Origin: Lysinibacillus boronitolerans JCM 21713 = 10a = NBRC 103108
GTDB lineage: Bacteria; Bacillota; Bacilli; Bacillales_A; Planococcaceae
Assembly: GCF_000772935.1 (NCBI RefSeq)
Contig: NZ_JPVR01000064.1
Coordinates: 1-64,000 of the forward strand
Length of the DNA: 64,000 bases
Direction: 5' to 3'
Shown here: positions 25,837-35,024 of the stretch, in pieces
Layout of the letters: each line of letters opens with the position of its first letter
How positions within the stretch are numbered: the stretch's first letter is position 1
The notes under the pieces: model-generated
Told to the model about the DNA's origin: nothing
What the model saw: only the letters and a program-made list of their open reading frames with translations
The model's database searches: none
Translations under genes and position numbers: made by a program

Positions 25837-27218
25837 TTTTTTACCTCCAATAGGGCACGGGCCTTATTCAGCGTTTCTTCATATTCTGACAATGGAATCG
25901 AATCGTAAACAATACCTGCTCCTGCCTGCACATGTGCCTTTTGATCCTTAATGAGCATCGTGCGAATCGCGAGGGCCAAGTCCATATCACCAGTTGTCGA
26001 AATATAACCTACTGCTCCCGCATACACCCCACGTTTTACTGGTTCTAATTCATTAATCAATTGCATGGCGCGTATTTTAGGTGCCCCTGATACTGTACCA
26101 GCAGGTAAACAAGCGCGAAGTACATCCAGTACATGGAGGTCATCTCGTAATTCGGCAATAACCTCAGACACCATATGCATCACATATTTATAGCGCTCAA
26201 TATTCATGTATTTGACTAGCTTGACGGAACCGACTTTAGCAATACGTCCAAGATCATTACGACCTAAATCCACTAACATACGGTGCTCAGCTATTTCCTT
26301 GCTATCTTCTAACAAGGCATTTGCGATTGCTTCATCCTGTTCTGTTGTCGTGCCACGTGGCTTTGTCCCTGCTATTGGGTTGGTTGTCACTTTTCGATTT
26401 CTTACTTTTACAAGACTTTCTGGGGATGTTCCTAAAATAACATAGTCTCCATAATCCATATAGAACATATAGGGTGACGGATTGGATGTGCGCAATTGAC
26501 GATAAAGTGAGAAGGGCGAACCTGTAAACGGTGCTGAAAAGCGTTGCGATAACACAATTTGGAAAATATCGCCTCGTAAAATATGCCGCTTTGCACGTTC
26601 TACTAAGGTCACGAACCGCTCCTTTGAAATCATTGGCTTAAACTGTAGCTCATCCACCTTTAATGCCTCAAAGGTCGTACCTGCACAAAGCTGTTGCTCC
26701 ATTGTCGCAATAGCAGCTTCCATCTCCACTAAGGAACGTCCCTCCTGAAATAGGTCAATCGAAGCTAGTGTAATTTCCTGTGTTACATGATCAAAAACAA
26801 TAAATGTATCATAGAAAAAAACATGAACATCAGGCATCGCTAAATCATCCTGTAAATAGTCACCAATTTTTTCTGTGTAAAATGCCGTTTCATAGCCAAA
26901 GAAACCTATGGCTCCTCCAAAGAAAGCAAAAGGATAGTTTTCTTCATGAAAGGGTATTATGGCTTTTAATCGATCAAGCACATTGCCTTTAACCTTGTCA
27001 TTTTCTGCTCCTTTTGAGAAAACGAATTCTTCGTTATTTCCTTTTATCTCAGCCACTGGATTGATGGCGATAAAGGAATAGCGCCCACTTTCCTCATGTT
27101 TCGCTGAGGATTCGAACAACATTTTATGCTGTCCTTTAAGTGATTGATACACAGAGATTGGGGTCATCATATCCCCCTGCAATACTTTCATAGCAAACTT
27201 TCTAAGCTCAACTGTCAT
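25833..27218 (-). CDS. trpE: Anthranilate synthase component I
   Basis: A 461-residue chorismate-using enzyme. The C-terminal catalytic domain shows KEIAEHRMLVDLGRNDLGR, YKYVMHMVSEV, LPAGTVSGAPKIRAM, and YAGAVGYI. The region just before them has SQRFSAPF, GTSPESLV, and NPIAGTKPRG. Such motifs are shared with PabB; the Trp-specifier T-box upstream supports TrpE. The ATG at 27218 follows AAGGAG at 8 nt. Feedback-site residues cannot be judged with confidence. Confidence 0.9.
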   Translation of the reverse strand: MTVELRKFAMKVLQGDMMTPISVYQSLKGQHKMLFESSAKHEESGRYSFIAINPVAEIKGNNEEFVFSKGAENDKVKGNVLDRLKAIIPFHEENYPFAFFGGAIGFFGYETAFYTEKIGDYLQDDLAMPDVHVFFYDTFIVFDHVTQEITLASIDLFQEGRSLVEMEAAIATMEQQLCAGTTFEALKVDELQFKPMISKERFVTLVERAKRHILRGDIFQIVLSQRFSAPFTGSPFSLYRQLRTSNPSPYMFYMDYGDYVILGTSPESLVKVRNRKVTTNPIAGTKPRGTTTEQDEAIANALLEDSKEIAEHRMLVDLGRNDLGRIAKVGSVKLVKYMNIERYKYVMHMVSEVIAELRDDLHVLDVLRACLPAGTVSGAPKIRAMQLINELEPVKRGVYAGAVGYISTTGDMDLALAIRTMLIKDQKAHVQAGAGIVYDSIPLSEYEETLNKARALLEVKK

Positions 27219-27337
27219 ACTCTTCTCTCCTTCTCTAAGCTCTGCTCTTCTACACCTCATCTATCTTTAGCAACAGTGATCTGCCAAAGTCTTTCTCTTC
27301 ATTCAGCTAAAACATTTGCTATCTAAAGATAAAAATA

Positions 27338-27600
27338 TAAAAAGGCCTTTCCATCACAAAAGGACGGAAAAGCCGTGGTGCCACCTTCATTGGTCTCCTG
27401 ATAAGAAGACCCTCTTTAAGCCTTATAACGTAGGCATCCGCTAATCCATACTGTTTTCAGGATTAGAGCTCCGAAGTCCATTCACTAAACATTTGTACTA
27501 GTTTCCACCAACCACTAGCTCTCTATGACAAATTGTACTAGCTACTACTCTTCATCAAAGCTGATTTCTTGGTAATATTGTAAAGCAAAGTATCTTACAA
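27338..27600 (-). promoter_or_regulatory. T-box riboswitch, tryptophan specifier
   Basis: On the minus strand the specifier loop reads GAATGGACTTCGGAGC, so the codon is TGG for Trp (27478-27480). The T-box motif is AAGGTGGCACCACGG (27371-27387). A terminator follows (GGAAAAGCC/GGCCTTTCC arms, 27343-27374, then TTTTT). This means trpEG is switched on by uncharged tRNA-Trp. The leader lies between mscS and trpE on the same strand. Confidence 0.93.
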
Positions 27601-27606
27601 TTCAAT

Positions 27607-28674
27607 TTATTTCTTTCGTAGATTTTCATCTTCATGATGGCTAGCTAACGTAATCGATAACTCCCCCATTATTTGACGAATGGCAAATAAAATATCCTGC
27701 CGCACTTCCAGCATAACAGCGGTATCATTTGTGGCAACAAAGAATCGAACAAGCACGCGATACGAATCATGATGAAATTCATCTATAAATACATGAATCA
27801 TGTCTTTCTCTGTTTTAGCGTGTAAATAAATTTCCTTATGAATGGCCGTTAAAGCGCTACGTATGTCTTCCTCATTATTAGCAGCAGCGATATATAAAAA
27901 TTGCTCACATTTCCGTTTTTCTCGTTTAGATAAATTATAAAGTGGGCGATTCACTAAATAGGAGTTCGGCACATACACAAGTCCTTTGTCTCCTGTTTGA
28001 ATTAACGTACTTCTTAAATTGATATCCTCAATCGTTCCTTCAATTTTTTGATCCTCTGTCGCAATCCAATCTCCTATTTGGAATGGATTATCTAAGGCTA
28101 CGGACATGCCACCAAATACATGCGCTAGTGTATCGCGAATCCCAAAGGCAATCGCTACTCCGGTTAAACCGATGCCTGTTAAAAAGCCATTCAGATTAAA
28201 ATCCCAAAAGGAAGCAATGGTAAACATAGCAAAAATCATGATAAGTACTTTACCGATTCGTAGGAAAAACGGTAATAAAACATTCTGATCCTCTTCGCTC
28301 GTTAATTCAAATGGTTGTTTCGTATAAAAATTTAACACATCATAAATTCCTTTAAAAGCAAAAAACACCATAATAGACAATACAAAATTCTTTGTTGATG
28401 GCTGCGTAAATAAAGGAACTTTTATTAAATAAGATAAGCTTAGCACAATGACCGTCGTCATAAAGGCATAGCCAATTGCTTTACTAAATTGCGCAAGGAC
28501 ATTTGCCTGAAAATTGCGCTGACGATCTTTTAAAAATATTACGACACGATGAATAATTTTTTTGATAATGAAACGTTGAATAAGCCACCCGACTAAACAA
28601 ATAATGATGGCAATTAAGCCATCTAGCCAGGTTGGGACTGTAAATTTAGGTAATAACCAATGTAATGAATCCAT
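27607..28674 (-). CDS. MscS-family mechanosensitive ion channel
   Basis: A 355-residue protein with four N-terminal hydrophobic segments (about 15-35, 65-90, 100-120, 140-165). The pore-lining helix follows, TGIGLTGVAIAFGIRDTLAH, and then the beta domain with NPFQIGDWIA and IEDINLRSTLIQT. The C-terminal cytosolic domain ends in a charged tail. It would gate on membrane tension to release solutes. AAAGGAG precedes the ATG by 6 nt. No terminator separates it clearly from the Trp T-box. Confidence 0.92.
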   Translation of the reverse strand: MDSLHWLLPKFTVPTWLDGLIAIIICLVGWLIQRFIIKKIIHRVVIFLKDRQRNFQANVLAQFSKAIGYAFMTTVIVLSLSYLIKVPLFTQPSTKNFVLSIMVFFAFKGIYDVLNFYTKQPFELTSEEDQNVLLPFFLRIGKVLIMIFAMFTIASFWDFNLNGFLTGIGLTGVAIAFGIRDTLAHVFGGMSVALDNPFQIGDWIATEDQKIEGTIEDINLRSTLIQTGDKGLVYVPNSYLVNRPLYNLSKREKRKCEQFLYIAAANNEEDIRSALTAIHKEIYLHAKTEKDMIHVFIDEFHHDSYRVLVRFFVATNDTAVMLEVRQDILFAIRQIMGELSITLASHHEDENLRKK

Positions 28675-28708
28675 GTATTTCTCCTTTAACTACCTATGTA
28701 TCGCCAGC

Positions 28709-28747
28709 AAAAAGGAGCCGACCTTCAGTAATGGTTAGCCCCTTTTT
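28709..28747 (-). terminator. Terminator of the VWA-like gene
   Basis: Stem AAAAAGGAGCCGACC/GGTTAGCCCCTTTTT (28709-28723 with 28733-28747) with mismatches, then T5 on the minus strand. It lies just after the VWA-like gene stop at 28749 and separates it from mscS. Confidence 0.75.
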
Positions 28748-28748
28748 G

Positions 28749-29621
28749 TTATTGTATGGCATCATCTGCAAAAAAAGCCTTGCTAGCAAACCAAAATTGC
28801 TGTTTATTAAAATTATGTTCATGCATGGCAATTACCGAAAATTCAGCATGATATTTTTGCTTCATTTCCTTTAGCATCATTTTTGCTTGCTTGCCAACGA
28901 GATGCTGCCCATCAATAGGTGTTCCTTCTGTAAAAATAATGACATCTGCCTCTGTACCTAATTGATTTTCCTGTAGCAATGCTTTCACAAATTGTAAAAC
29001 AGGTAAAATGGCTGCCTCTCCCTTTGCCTTATATTCGATAAAACTTTTAAAATCAGCTAAATTTAAATGACCATTTTCAAAGCGGTAGTGGACATGAATT
29101 TGTCGATCATACGGTACGATATATAAATCACGGCCTTCTCGATGTGCACTCATAAATAACGCTAAAATCATACTTTTACAAATCTCAGAATAAGCAGCCA
29201 TGCCTGTCGTTTGTTCTAAACAAATAATCATCGGACCAGGGTCTTGTTGATAATCATGAAAGGGTATATAGTAAATATTTCCGCTTTTTGTTGTCTGTTG
29301 CTTGAGCTTTTGACGTCTGAGCTCTGACCATTTTCGTTCATAGTACTGGCGTTGCTCTTTGCCGTTTGCTAGGCGTTCAGCCTGCTCAATTGCAGGGATA
29401 TTCTCTTGGATTTCATGCATTATATCTGTCAATTCTAGAGCAAATGCTGCCATATTTCGTAATGGCTCACTCTTGAAAAAATAATCGATAAAATAATGTT
29501 GTTCCCCTTCACTTAACTCCTCTATATGCAGGTTTTCATAGAGAAAACGTAAATAGTCAAGTTGTTCTATTGTCAACTGCTTGTCAAATTGCTTGATGAG
29601 GGTTTCCATTGCATCATTCAT
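28749..29621 (-). CDS. VWA-like protein with degenerate metal site
   Basis: A 290-residue cytosolic protein. The N-terminal half is helical and charged. From about residue 135 it follows the layout of VWA proteins of the ViaA/CoxE type: GPMIICLEQTTGMAAYSEIC, then LALFMSAHREGRDLYIVPYD, then AILPVLQFVKALL, then ADVIIFTEGTP. The DxSxS metal-binding motif is replaced by EQTTG. The ATG at 29621 has AGGAGG at 9 nt. No MoxR ATPase partner is adjacent. I am fairly sure of the fold, not the role. Confidence 0.6.
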   Translation of the reverse strand: MNDAMETLIKQFDKQLTIEQLDYLRFLYENLHIEELSEGEQHYFIDYFFKSEPLRNMAAFALELTDIMHEIQENIPAIEQAERLANGKEQRQYYERKWSELRRQKLKQQTTKSGNIYYIPFHDYQQDPGPMIICLEQTTGMAAYSEICKSMILALFMSAHREGRDLYIVPYDRQIHVHYRFENGHLNLADFKSFIEYKAKGEAAILPVLQFVKALLQENQLGTEADVIIFTEGTPIDGQHLVGKQAKMMLKEMKQKYHAEFSVIAMHEHNFNKQQFWFASKAFFADDAIQ

Positions 29622-29767
29622 ATAGCAGCACCTCCTAAGCACCACATTTTTTGGATAATGTCTATAGTATAACCAAAAATTTTTTTTGACAATACAAAAA
29701 CGCTCGCTATAAAGACGCTACAGTCAAAGACAATGTTGCTCCTTCAGGGGATATTTTTATGCAAATG

Positions 29768-29794
29768 AAAAAAAAGAGCTAAAAAACAGCTCTT
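29768..29794 (-). terminator. Terminator of the pst-phoU operon
   Basis: A 7-bp stem (29774-29780 with 29788-29794) followed on the minus strand by a run of T (complement of 29768-29775). It starts 5 nt after the phoU stop. Confidence 0.85.
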
Positions 29795-29799
29795 CTCTC

Positions 29800-30459
29800 T
29801 TAATTATTTAATTCATAATGTTTGCCTTTTACTAAGTAAAATAGATGCTCTGCAATATTTGTTGCATGATCAGCAGAACGTTCTAAATAGCGGCAAATAA
29901 ATGTTAGGTGCGTAATCTGTGAAATATGGGATGGGTTTTCTACCCCAGCACGAAGTAAAAGTGTAATCGTTGCCCCGTATAAATCGTCCACATAATCATC
30001 TAATTCTGCAATCTCTTTAGCGCGTACCGTATCTTCCTCAGTAAAGGCCTTCATGATACTTTCTAGCATTTCTACTGTTTTATTGCACATGGTTTGGAGA
30101 TTCGTTATTGGAAAAATCATCGGTTCTTTGCCAATTCGAATTGCTTCTTTAGCTATATTAACCGCATAGTCGCCTACTCTTTCCATATCCGATGCTGCCT
30201 TTACAAGAACCATGAGACGGCGTAAATCCGTTGCTACTGGTTGTTGCTTGGCAATCATTAGGATTACATGATCATTAATTTCTTCTTCAAGCCGATTAAT
30301 GATTAAATCGTCTTCTAAAATTTTTAAGGCCTTTTCTAAATCCTGCTCCACCAATGCTTCAAACGCTGTTTTTAAAGCTATGATACTACTGTTGGCAATT
30401 GCAAGAAATTGTCCCTGTACCTCTTTTAACTCTTGTTCAAAACGTTCACGTACGATCAT
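29800..30459 (-). CDS. phoU: Phosphate transport regulator PhoU
   Basis: A 219-residue protein of two three-helix PhoU repeats. Each has a metal-binding D/E motif (DMERVGDYAVNIA and YLERSADHATNIAEH). It relays transporter state to the phosphate sensor kinase. Last gene of pstS-C-A-B-phoU, 13 nt after pstB. ATG at 30459 follows AGGAGGAG. Confidence 0.96.
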   Translation of the reverse strand: MIVRERFEQELKEVQGQFLAIANSSIIALKTAFEALVEQDLEKALKILEDDLIINRLEEEINDHVILMIAKQQPVATDLRRLMVLVKAASDMERVGDYAVNIAKEAIRIGKEPMIFPITNLQTMCNKTVEMLESIMKAFTEEDTVRAKEIAELDDYVDDLYGATITLLLRAGVENPSHISQITHLTFICRYLERSADHATNIAEHLFYLVKGKHYELNN

Positions 30460-30472
30460 TCATTGCTCCTCC

Positions 30473-31306
30473 TTAGCCGAAACGTCCTGAAATATAGTCT
30501 TCTGTACGTTGATCTGCTGGTGTTTGGAAAATAACATCCGTTTTATCGTACTCGACAACCTCTCCACTTAGGAAGAATGCTGTACGATCAGAAATACGTG
30601 CCGCTTGCTGCATATTATGTGTCACAATGACAATGGAATAATCCTTTTTCAGTTCTTGTACAAGCTCTTCCACTTTCAACGTAGAAATCGGGTCTAAGGC
30701 AGATGTTGGCTCATCCATTAAGATGACATCAGGCTCAATCGCTAAGCAGCGTGCAATACAAATACGTTGTTGCTGACCACCTGATAATCCGTAGGCATTT
30801 TGATTCAAACGATCTTTTACCTCATCCCAAATGGCTGCCCCTCTTAGTGATTTCTCCACAATTTCATCTAGAATTTTTTTATTTTTAATGCCATGAATTC
30901 TTGGTCCATAGGCAATGTTATCATAAATAGATTTTGGGAATGGGTTTGGCTTTTGGAACACCATTCCCACACGTGTTCTTAATTCCTCTACCGTATAGTT
31001 TTTATCTAAAATATTACGCTCACGATATAAAATTTCTCCTGATGTACGAACAATTGGTACAAGTTCAACCATGCGGTTTAATGTTTTTAGATACGTAGAT
31101 TTCCCACAGCCAGATGGCCCAATAATCGCCGTTACTTCATTTTCATAGATGCTTAAATTAACATCTTTTAAGCCATGGTGATCACCATACCATAGGTTTA
31201 AATTTCGTGTATCGTAGACAATATTTTTCGCCACATCTGTTATAGACTTCGTCGTTGCTTGATTCCGTTTGACAATTGTTTTTTCCTCTTTAAAATCTAG
31301 TACCAT
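30473..31306 (-). CDS. pstB: Phosphate ABC transporter ATP-binding protein
   Basis: A 277-residue ABC ATPase: Walker [18 protein letters not shown], the PstB-type signature [16 protein letters not shown], Walker [14 protein letters not shown], and His switch VTHNMQQA. It has an extra N-terminal stretch of about 20 residues. Only one pstB copy is present, unlike the two in B. subtilis. Confidence 0.97.
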   Translation of the reverse strand: MVLDFKEEKTIVKRNQATTKSITDVAKNIVYDTRNLNLWYGDHHGLKDVNLSIYENEVTAIIGPSGCGKSTYLKTLNRMVELVPIVRTSGEILYRERNILDKNYTVEELRTRVGMVFQKPNPFPKSIYDNIAYGPRIHGIKNKKILDEIVEKSLRGAAIWDEVKDRLNQNAYGLSGGQQQRICIARCLAIEPDVILMDEPTSALDPISTLKVEELVQELKKDYSIVIVTHNMQQAARISDRTAFFLSGEVVEYDKTDVIFQTPADQRTEDYISGRFG

Positions 31307-31318
31307 AAGGTCACCTCA

Positions 31319-32197
31319 TTAATAACGTTTTTGGAATTTATTTCGAATATATATGGCAATAGAATTCATCAATAACAGCACTGTCATAAGCACTAAAATA
31401 CCTGCTGCTGCTACATACTGAAAGGCTTCTTGTGGTCGTTTTGCCCAATCATAGATTTGCATCGGTAGTGCTGTAAATTGACTCAATAAACCATTCGGTA
31501 AAAACTGCAGGATAACTGGAATTCCGATTACAACTAGTGGAGCTGTTTCTCCGATGGCACGAGACAAGGCTAAAATACTTCCTGTTAAAATACCTGGAAT
31601 TGCTGCTGGTAAGACAACACGCAAAATCGTTTGCCATTTCGTTGCACCCATGCCATACGAAGCTTCACGTTGTTCATTTGGCACTGCACGAATGGCCTCT
31701 TGAGCCGCTACAATGATAACAGGTAAAATTAACAAACTCATTGTAAAACCAGCTGCTAAAATACTTTTTCCTAGACCCATCATACGTACGAAAATTGTTA
31801 ATCCAAGTAATCCAAAAACAATGGAAGGAACACCTGCTAGATTCGATATATTCATACGAATAAAGTCATTGATTTTATTTTTCTTTGCATACTCTTCTAA
31901 ATAAATCGCAGTACCTACACCTAAAATAATCGATACGGGTGCCACAACTGCCATTAACCAAAGCGAACCGATTAAAGCAGCTTTGATACCTGCCTTATCC
32001 GCAAATCGTGATGCAAAATTCGTCAAGAAATCGATGTTTAAGTAATCAATTCCCTGTGTCACAATGCGGTACAGTAAAACAGCTAGAGTAACAAGTGCAA
32101 ATGTAGTAGCTAAGAAAAATAGGGTTTTCCAAACTTTATTTGCTGTAATACGCTTTGTCATTCGTTTCATGACGACCGTGTCATCCATATAGCGCAT
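31319..32197 (-). CDS. pstA: Phosphate ABC transporter permease PstA
   Basis: A 292-residue permease with six membrane helices. The ABC coupling loop is EASYGMGATKWQTILRVVLP. The ATG at 32197 is one base after the pstC stop, with GGGAGG at 9 nt; longer in-frame starts run into pstC. It forms the channel with PstC. Confidence 0.95.
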   Translation of the reverse strand: MRYMDDTVVMKRMTKRITANKVWKTLFFLATTFALVTLAVLLYRIVTQGIDYLNIDFLTNFASRFADKAGIKAALIGSLWLMAVVAPVSIILGVGTAIYLEEYAKKNKINDFIRMNISNLAGVPSIVFGLLGLTIFVRMMGLGKSILAAGFTMSLLILPVIIVAAQEAIRAVPNEQREASYGMGATKWQTILRVVLPAAIPGILTGSILALSRAIGETAPLVVIGIPVILQFLPNGLLSQFTALPMQIYDWAKRPQEAFQYVAAAGILVLMTVLLLMNSIAIYIRNKFQKRY

Positions 32198-32198
32198 G

Positions 32199-33146
32199 CT
32201 AGTAAACCTCCCTGAAGCGTTTCGAAATATAATGAGCAAGTAAATTCATTACTAGTGTAAAGATAAATAGTGTGAATCCTACTGAATAAATAGAGTAATA
32301 AATAGTTGTACCATAGCCCGCATCACCAGTTGAAACCTGTACAATGTATGCAGTCATTGTTTGAATAGAGTCTGTCACACTGAGGTCAAATTTCGGTGTC
32401 GAACCACCTGCTAGTGATACAATCATTGTTTCTCCAATTGCCCGGGAAATAGCTAACACAACAGAAGCCACAATCCCTGAAAGTGCAGCGGGTAGTACTA
32501 CTTTGATTGCTACCTCAAATTTCGTCGCACCTAGAGCTAAAGCTCCTTCACGCATACTATTTGGTACTGATGACATGGCATCTTCTGAAAGAGATGTAAT
32601 CATTGGTAAAATCATAATTCCTACAACAATACCAGGACTTAAGGCATTAAATAGTTTGAGTCCAGGTACAATTTCTTGTAAAACTGGTGTGACAAATGTT
32701 AAGGCAAAGAAGCCATAAACAATTGTTGGCACACCTGCTAATACCTCTAAAATTGGTTTCACTGTACGTCTTGTCTTCTCACTTGCATATTCACTTAAAT
32801 AGATAGCTGAAGCTATTCCAAATGGTACAGCTACTACAACTGCAATAAGTGTCACTTTTAATGTACCAGCGATTAATGGCAATATCCCAAACAACGGTTC
32901 GTTACCTGAAAATGGTAACCATTTTGTACCGAAAAGGAAATCCGTAATCGACACACGTTTAAAGAATTCAAACGTTTCAAAAATAAGGGTGAAAACAATG
33001 CCAAATGTTGTTAATATCGAAATAATAGCTGCAGAAAATAATAGAGCTGGCATGGCTTTTTCCACTATTTTCTTCGTTTTTTGATTGCGCGAATTTGCAA
33101 TTAATTGCTGCACAGATGATGTCTTATCTTCCTTTTGAGAAACCAT
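32199..33146 (-). CDS. pstC: Phosphate ABC transporter permease PstC
   Basis: A 315-residue permease with a cytosolic N-terminus and six membrane helices. The coupling loop is REGALALGATKFEVAIKVVLP, with IYLSEYAS and AGVPTIVYGFFAL typical of PstC. AAAGGAG precedes the ATG. Partner of PstA. Confidence 0.95.
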   Translation of the reverse strand: MVSQKEDKTSSVQQLIANSRNQKTKKIVEKAMPALLFSAAIISILTTFGIVFTLIFETFEFFKRVSITDFLFGTKWLPFSGNEPLFGILPLIAGTLKVTLIAVVVAVPFGIASAIYLSEYASEKTRRTVKPILEVLAGVPTIVYGFFALTFVTPVLQEIVPGLKLFNALSPGIVVGIMILPMITSLSEDAMSSVPNSMREGALALGATKFEVAIKVVLPAALSGIVASVVLAISRAIGETMIVSLAGGSTPKFDLSVTDSIQTMTAYIVQVSTGDAGYGTTIYYSIYSVGFTLFIFTLVMNLLAHYISKRFREVY

Positions 33147-33168
33147 TGGGAGCTCCTTTCAAATAAGT

Positions 33169-33197
33169 GAGGGAAAGAGCATACATCTCTTTCCCTC
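33169..33197 (-). promoter_or_regulatory. Intercistronic hairpin between pstS and pstC
   Basis: An 11-bp perfect stem (33169-33179 with 33187-33197) with a 7-nt loop in the 64-nt gap after pstS. No T tract follows, so it is more likely an RNA-stabilising or processing element that raises pstS message over pstCAB than a terminator (inference). Confidence 0.6.
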
Positions 33198-33210
33198 TAT
33201 GCATGTCTTC

Positions 33211-34185
33211 TTATTTTAAGCCTTCTAAAGTTTTTAAGCCTTCAGTATATTTTTCTTCAGGTAAACGAACATAGCCAACTGCTTCAGCCATATCACCTGC
33301 GTTTTCAAGTGTAAATTTAATGAAGTCGTATGCTGCCTCATTGTCCTTCATCGCACTATTTTTCACGTATGTGAATAGTGGACGTGAAAGTGGTTTATAT
33401 TCGCCACCTTCAATTGTTTCACTTGTTGGCTCTACGCCATTTATTTTTACAATATTTAATTTATCTTTATTTTCAAGGTAGTAAGCATAACCGAAGAAAC
33501 CGATAGCGTTTTTATCACCAGCCACACCTTGCACTAGCATATTATCATCCTCTGATAATGTTGCTGAGCTTACTAGATCTGCTCCATCTAAAATCACTTC
33601 ATCAAAGTAGTCGTATGTGCCTGAATCAGTACCTGGTGAATAGTAAACGATTTTTTCATCTGGCCAAGATGGATCAATATCAGACCATTTTTTCTCTTTC
33701 CCATCTTCAATCCAAATTTTTTGTAGTTGTTCTACAGTTAAATCCTTCGCCCAATCATTTTCTGGATTCACTACTACTGATAATCCGTCATATGCTAAAG
33801 CTAACTCTGTAAAATCAATGCCCGCTTCTTCTAATTTCTTTTTCTCTTCATCTTTTATATTACGAGATGCATTTGAAAAGTCTGTTTCACCTGCGATGAA
33901 TTTTTCAAAACCACCACCAGTACCAGAAACCCCCACTGATACTTTGACATCTGGTTGTGTACCTGCATACTCTTCAACAACTGCCTCAATGATTGGTGCT
34001 ACTGTTGATGAGCCATCTCCAGCTACAGCCCCTTGTAGCTTTTCATCAGCAGCTTCTTGTCCTGAGCTTGCTGGTGCGTTCGTTTCTGCATTGTTTCCGT
34101 TTTGTGCAGAATCGCTACCACATGCACCTAGCATTAATGCAGAACCCATTACTGCTGTCATCGTTAAGTACTTCCACTTTTTCAT
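33211..34185 (-). CDS. pstS: Phosphate-binding lipoprotein PstS
   Basis: A 324-residue substrate-binding protein of the PstS family. The signal peptide ends at lipobox LGAC, so the protein is anchored in the membrane by Cys. Phosphate-binding segments include AGDGSSTVAPI, GTGGGFEKF and SPGTDSGTYDYF. The ATG at 34185 has GGAGG at 8 nt. First gene of the operon, behind a PhoP-box array. Confidence 0.97.
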   Translation of the reverse strand: MKKWKYLTMTAVMGSALMLGACGSDSAQNGNNAETNAPASSGQEAADEKLQGAVAGDGSSTVAPIIEAVVEEYAGTQPDVKVSVGVSGTGGGFEKFIAGETDFSNASRNIKDEEKKKLEEAGIDFTELALAYDGLSVVVNPENDWAKDLTVEQLQKIWIEDGKEKKWSDIDPSWPDEKIVYYSPGTDSGTYDYFDEVILDGADLVSSATLSEDDNMLVQGVAGDKNAIGFFGYAYYLENKDKLNIVKINGVEPTSETIEGGEYKPLSRPLFTYVKNSAMKDNEAAYDFIKFTLENAGDMAEAVGYVRLPEEKYTEGLKTLEGLK

Positions 34186-34274
34186 CTCATTTGCCTCCGT
34201 CATGAACTGTTTTATAGTTATTTGTCTTACAATCTTTACTATAATGACTGAATGTTGAAGTCGTATAAACGGTT

Positions 34275-34320
34275 CGTAAAAGAGATGTAAAGGAATGTAA
34301 TGCTTTGTAAACGATTGTAA
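34275..34320 (-). promoter_or_regulatory. PhoP (Pho) box array upstream of pstS
   Basis: On the minus strand four TTTACA-like hexamers occur at an exact 10-bp period (ends at 34290, 34300, 34310, 34320), with a fifth weaker one at 34275-34280. The known Bacillus PhoP site is direct repeats of TT(A/T/C)ACA with short spacers. A -10-like TATAGT lies downstream near 34235. It fits PhoP-activated transcription of pstS. Confidence 0.88.
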
Positions 34321-34416
34321 AGATGCATTTACAATTGAAGAAACTTGCTTCCTATTAGAAAGGTGTTATAATAAGCAATTGTGTCAGGAAATATTTATTT
34401 TAATGATAAGGAGAGT

Positions 34417-34620
34417 TTGACCTTTGTCATGAAACATGCAAAAGTACAAAATGTCGATTATTTTAAAACATATTTATCATTAGTAATGGAACATCGGAAC
34501 TACACACTTCAAGAGGCGATTGATTTTATGCTAGCTTCTTATTTCTATAACAATATAGAACTTTATGGGGTAAAACCAAGAGAGCAATTTGAATTAGCCA
34601 TTCAGCAATTATCCGCATAA
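34417..34620 (+). CDS. Small protein of unknown function, divergent from pstS
   Basis: A frame open from a GTG at 34381 encodes a soluble helical peptide containing HAKVQNVDYFKTYLSLVMEH and ending FELAIQQLSA. The best ribosome site (AAGGAG, 34408-34413) favours the TTG at 34417 (67 residues), although spacing is short. An ATG at 34429 is another choice. A GC-rich terminator follows, supporting a real gene. I do not recognise the family. Its proximity to the Pho boxes may be coincidence. Confidence 0.6.
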   Translation: MTFVMKHAKVQNVDYFKTYLSLVMEHRNYTLQEAIDFMLASYFYNNIELYGVKPREQFELAIQQLSA

Positions 34621-34636
34621 AGGCACTTAATATTTT

Positions 34637-34669
34637 AAAGGGGCGTTTTGCTATGCAAACGCCCCTTTC
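34637..34669 (+). terminator. Terminator of the small gene next to pstS
   Basis: A strong stem (AAAGGGGCGTTTTGC with GCAAACGCCCCTTT), TAT loop, one bulged T, followed by a short T stretch. It begins 17 nt after the stop codon. Confidence 0.75.
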
Positions 34670-34675
34670 ACTACA

Positions 34676-34800
34676 TAGTTCAGTTTAAATTTCGCAACTG
34701 ACTGATTGAGTTCATCAATTTTGACAAGTCCCTCTGAATTATGCACAATGTCTTTCCCGCTACATTTAAAGATTCTTCAATACACTGAAGAACGATAAGT
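34676..34800 (-). pseudogene. Possible remnant of a chemotaxis receptor C-terminus
   Basis: Minus-strand fragments in two frames read IEESLNVAGK and then NSEGLVKIDELNQSVAKFKL. The latter looks like the C-terminal end of a methyl-accepting chemotaxis protein. No start or ribosome site remains. Confidence 0.35.
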
Positions 34801-34959
34801 CGACCATGTTATCAATATAGAAATAATGAACACTACTAAAAAAGTAGAGCGTCATCTTTTTCTGTATACGCCCCGCATCTCAGCAACCCTTGTTGTTTTT
34901 ATAGTTAATGAATTAGCCCATCATTTAAAATTAATGATTCGTCTTGAAAAGGTTAAAAT

Positions 34960-35000
34960 AAAAACAGATTTGGAAAATAAATTTTCCAAATCTGTTTTTT
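34960..35000. terminator. Bidirectional terminator downstream of the PBP gene
   Basis: A near-perfect 18-bp inverted repeat (34961-34978 with 34981-34999) flanked by A- and T-runs. It lies 25 nt past the PBP stop. An open plus-strand frame that crosses it (34826-35062) is not a gene. Confidence 0.92.
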
Positions 35001-35024
35001 GTATTAGAGCATACCCCATGCCCT

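Noticed and set aside
33818..34258. Long plus-strand open frame opposite pstS
   Set aside because: Antisense to a certain gene; the composition mirrors pstS codons and no start signal is seen.
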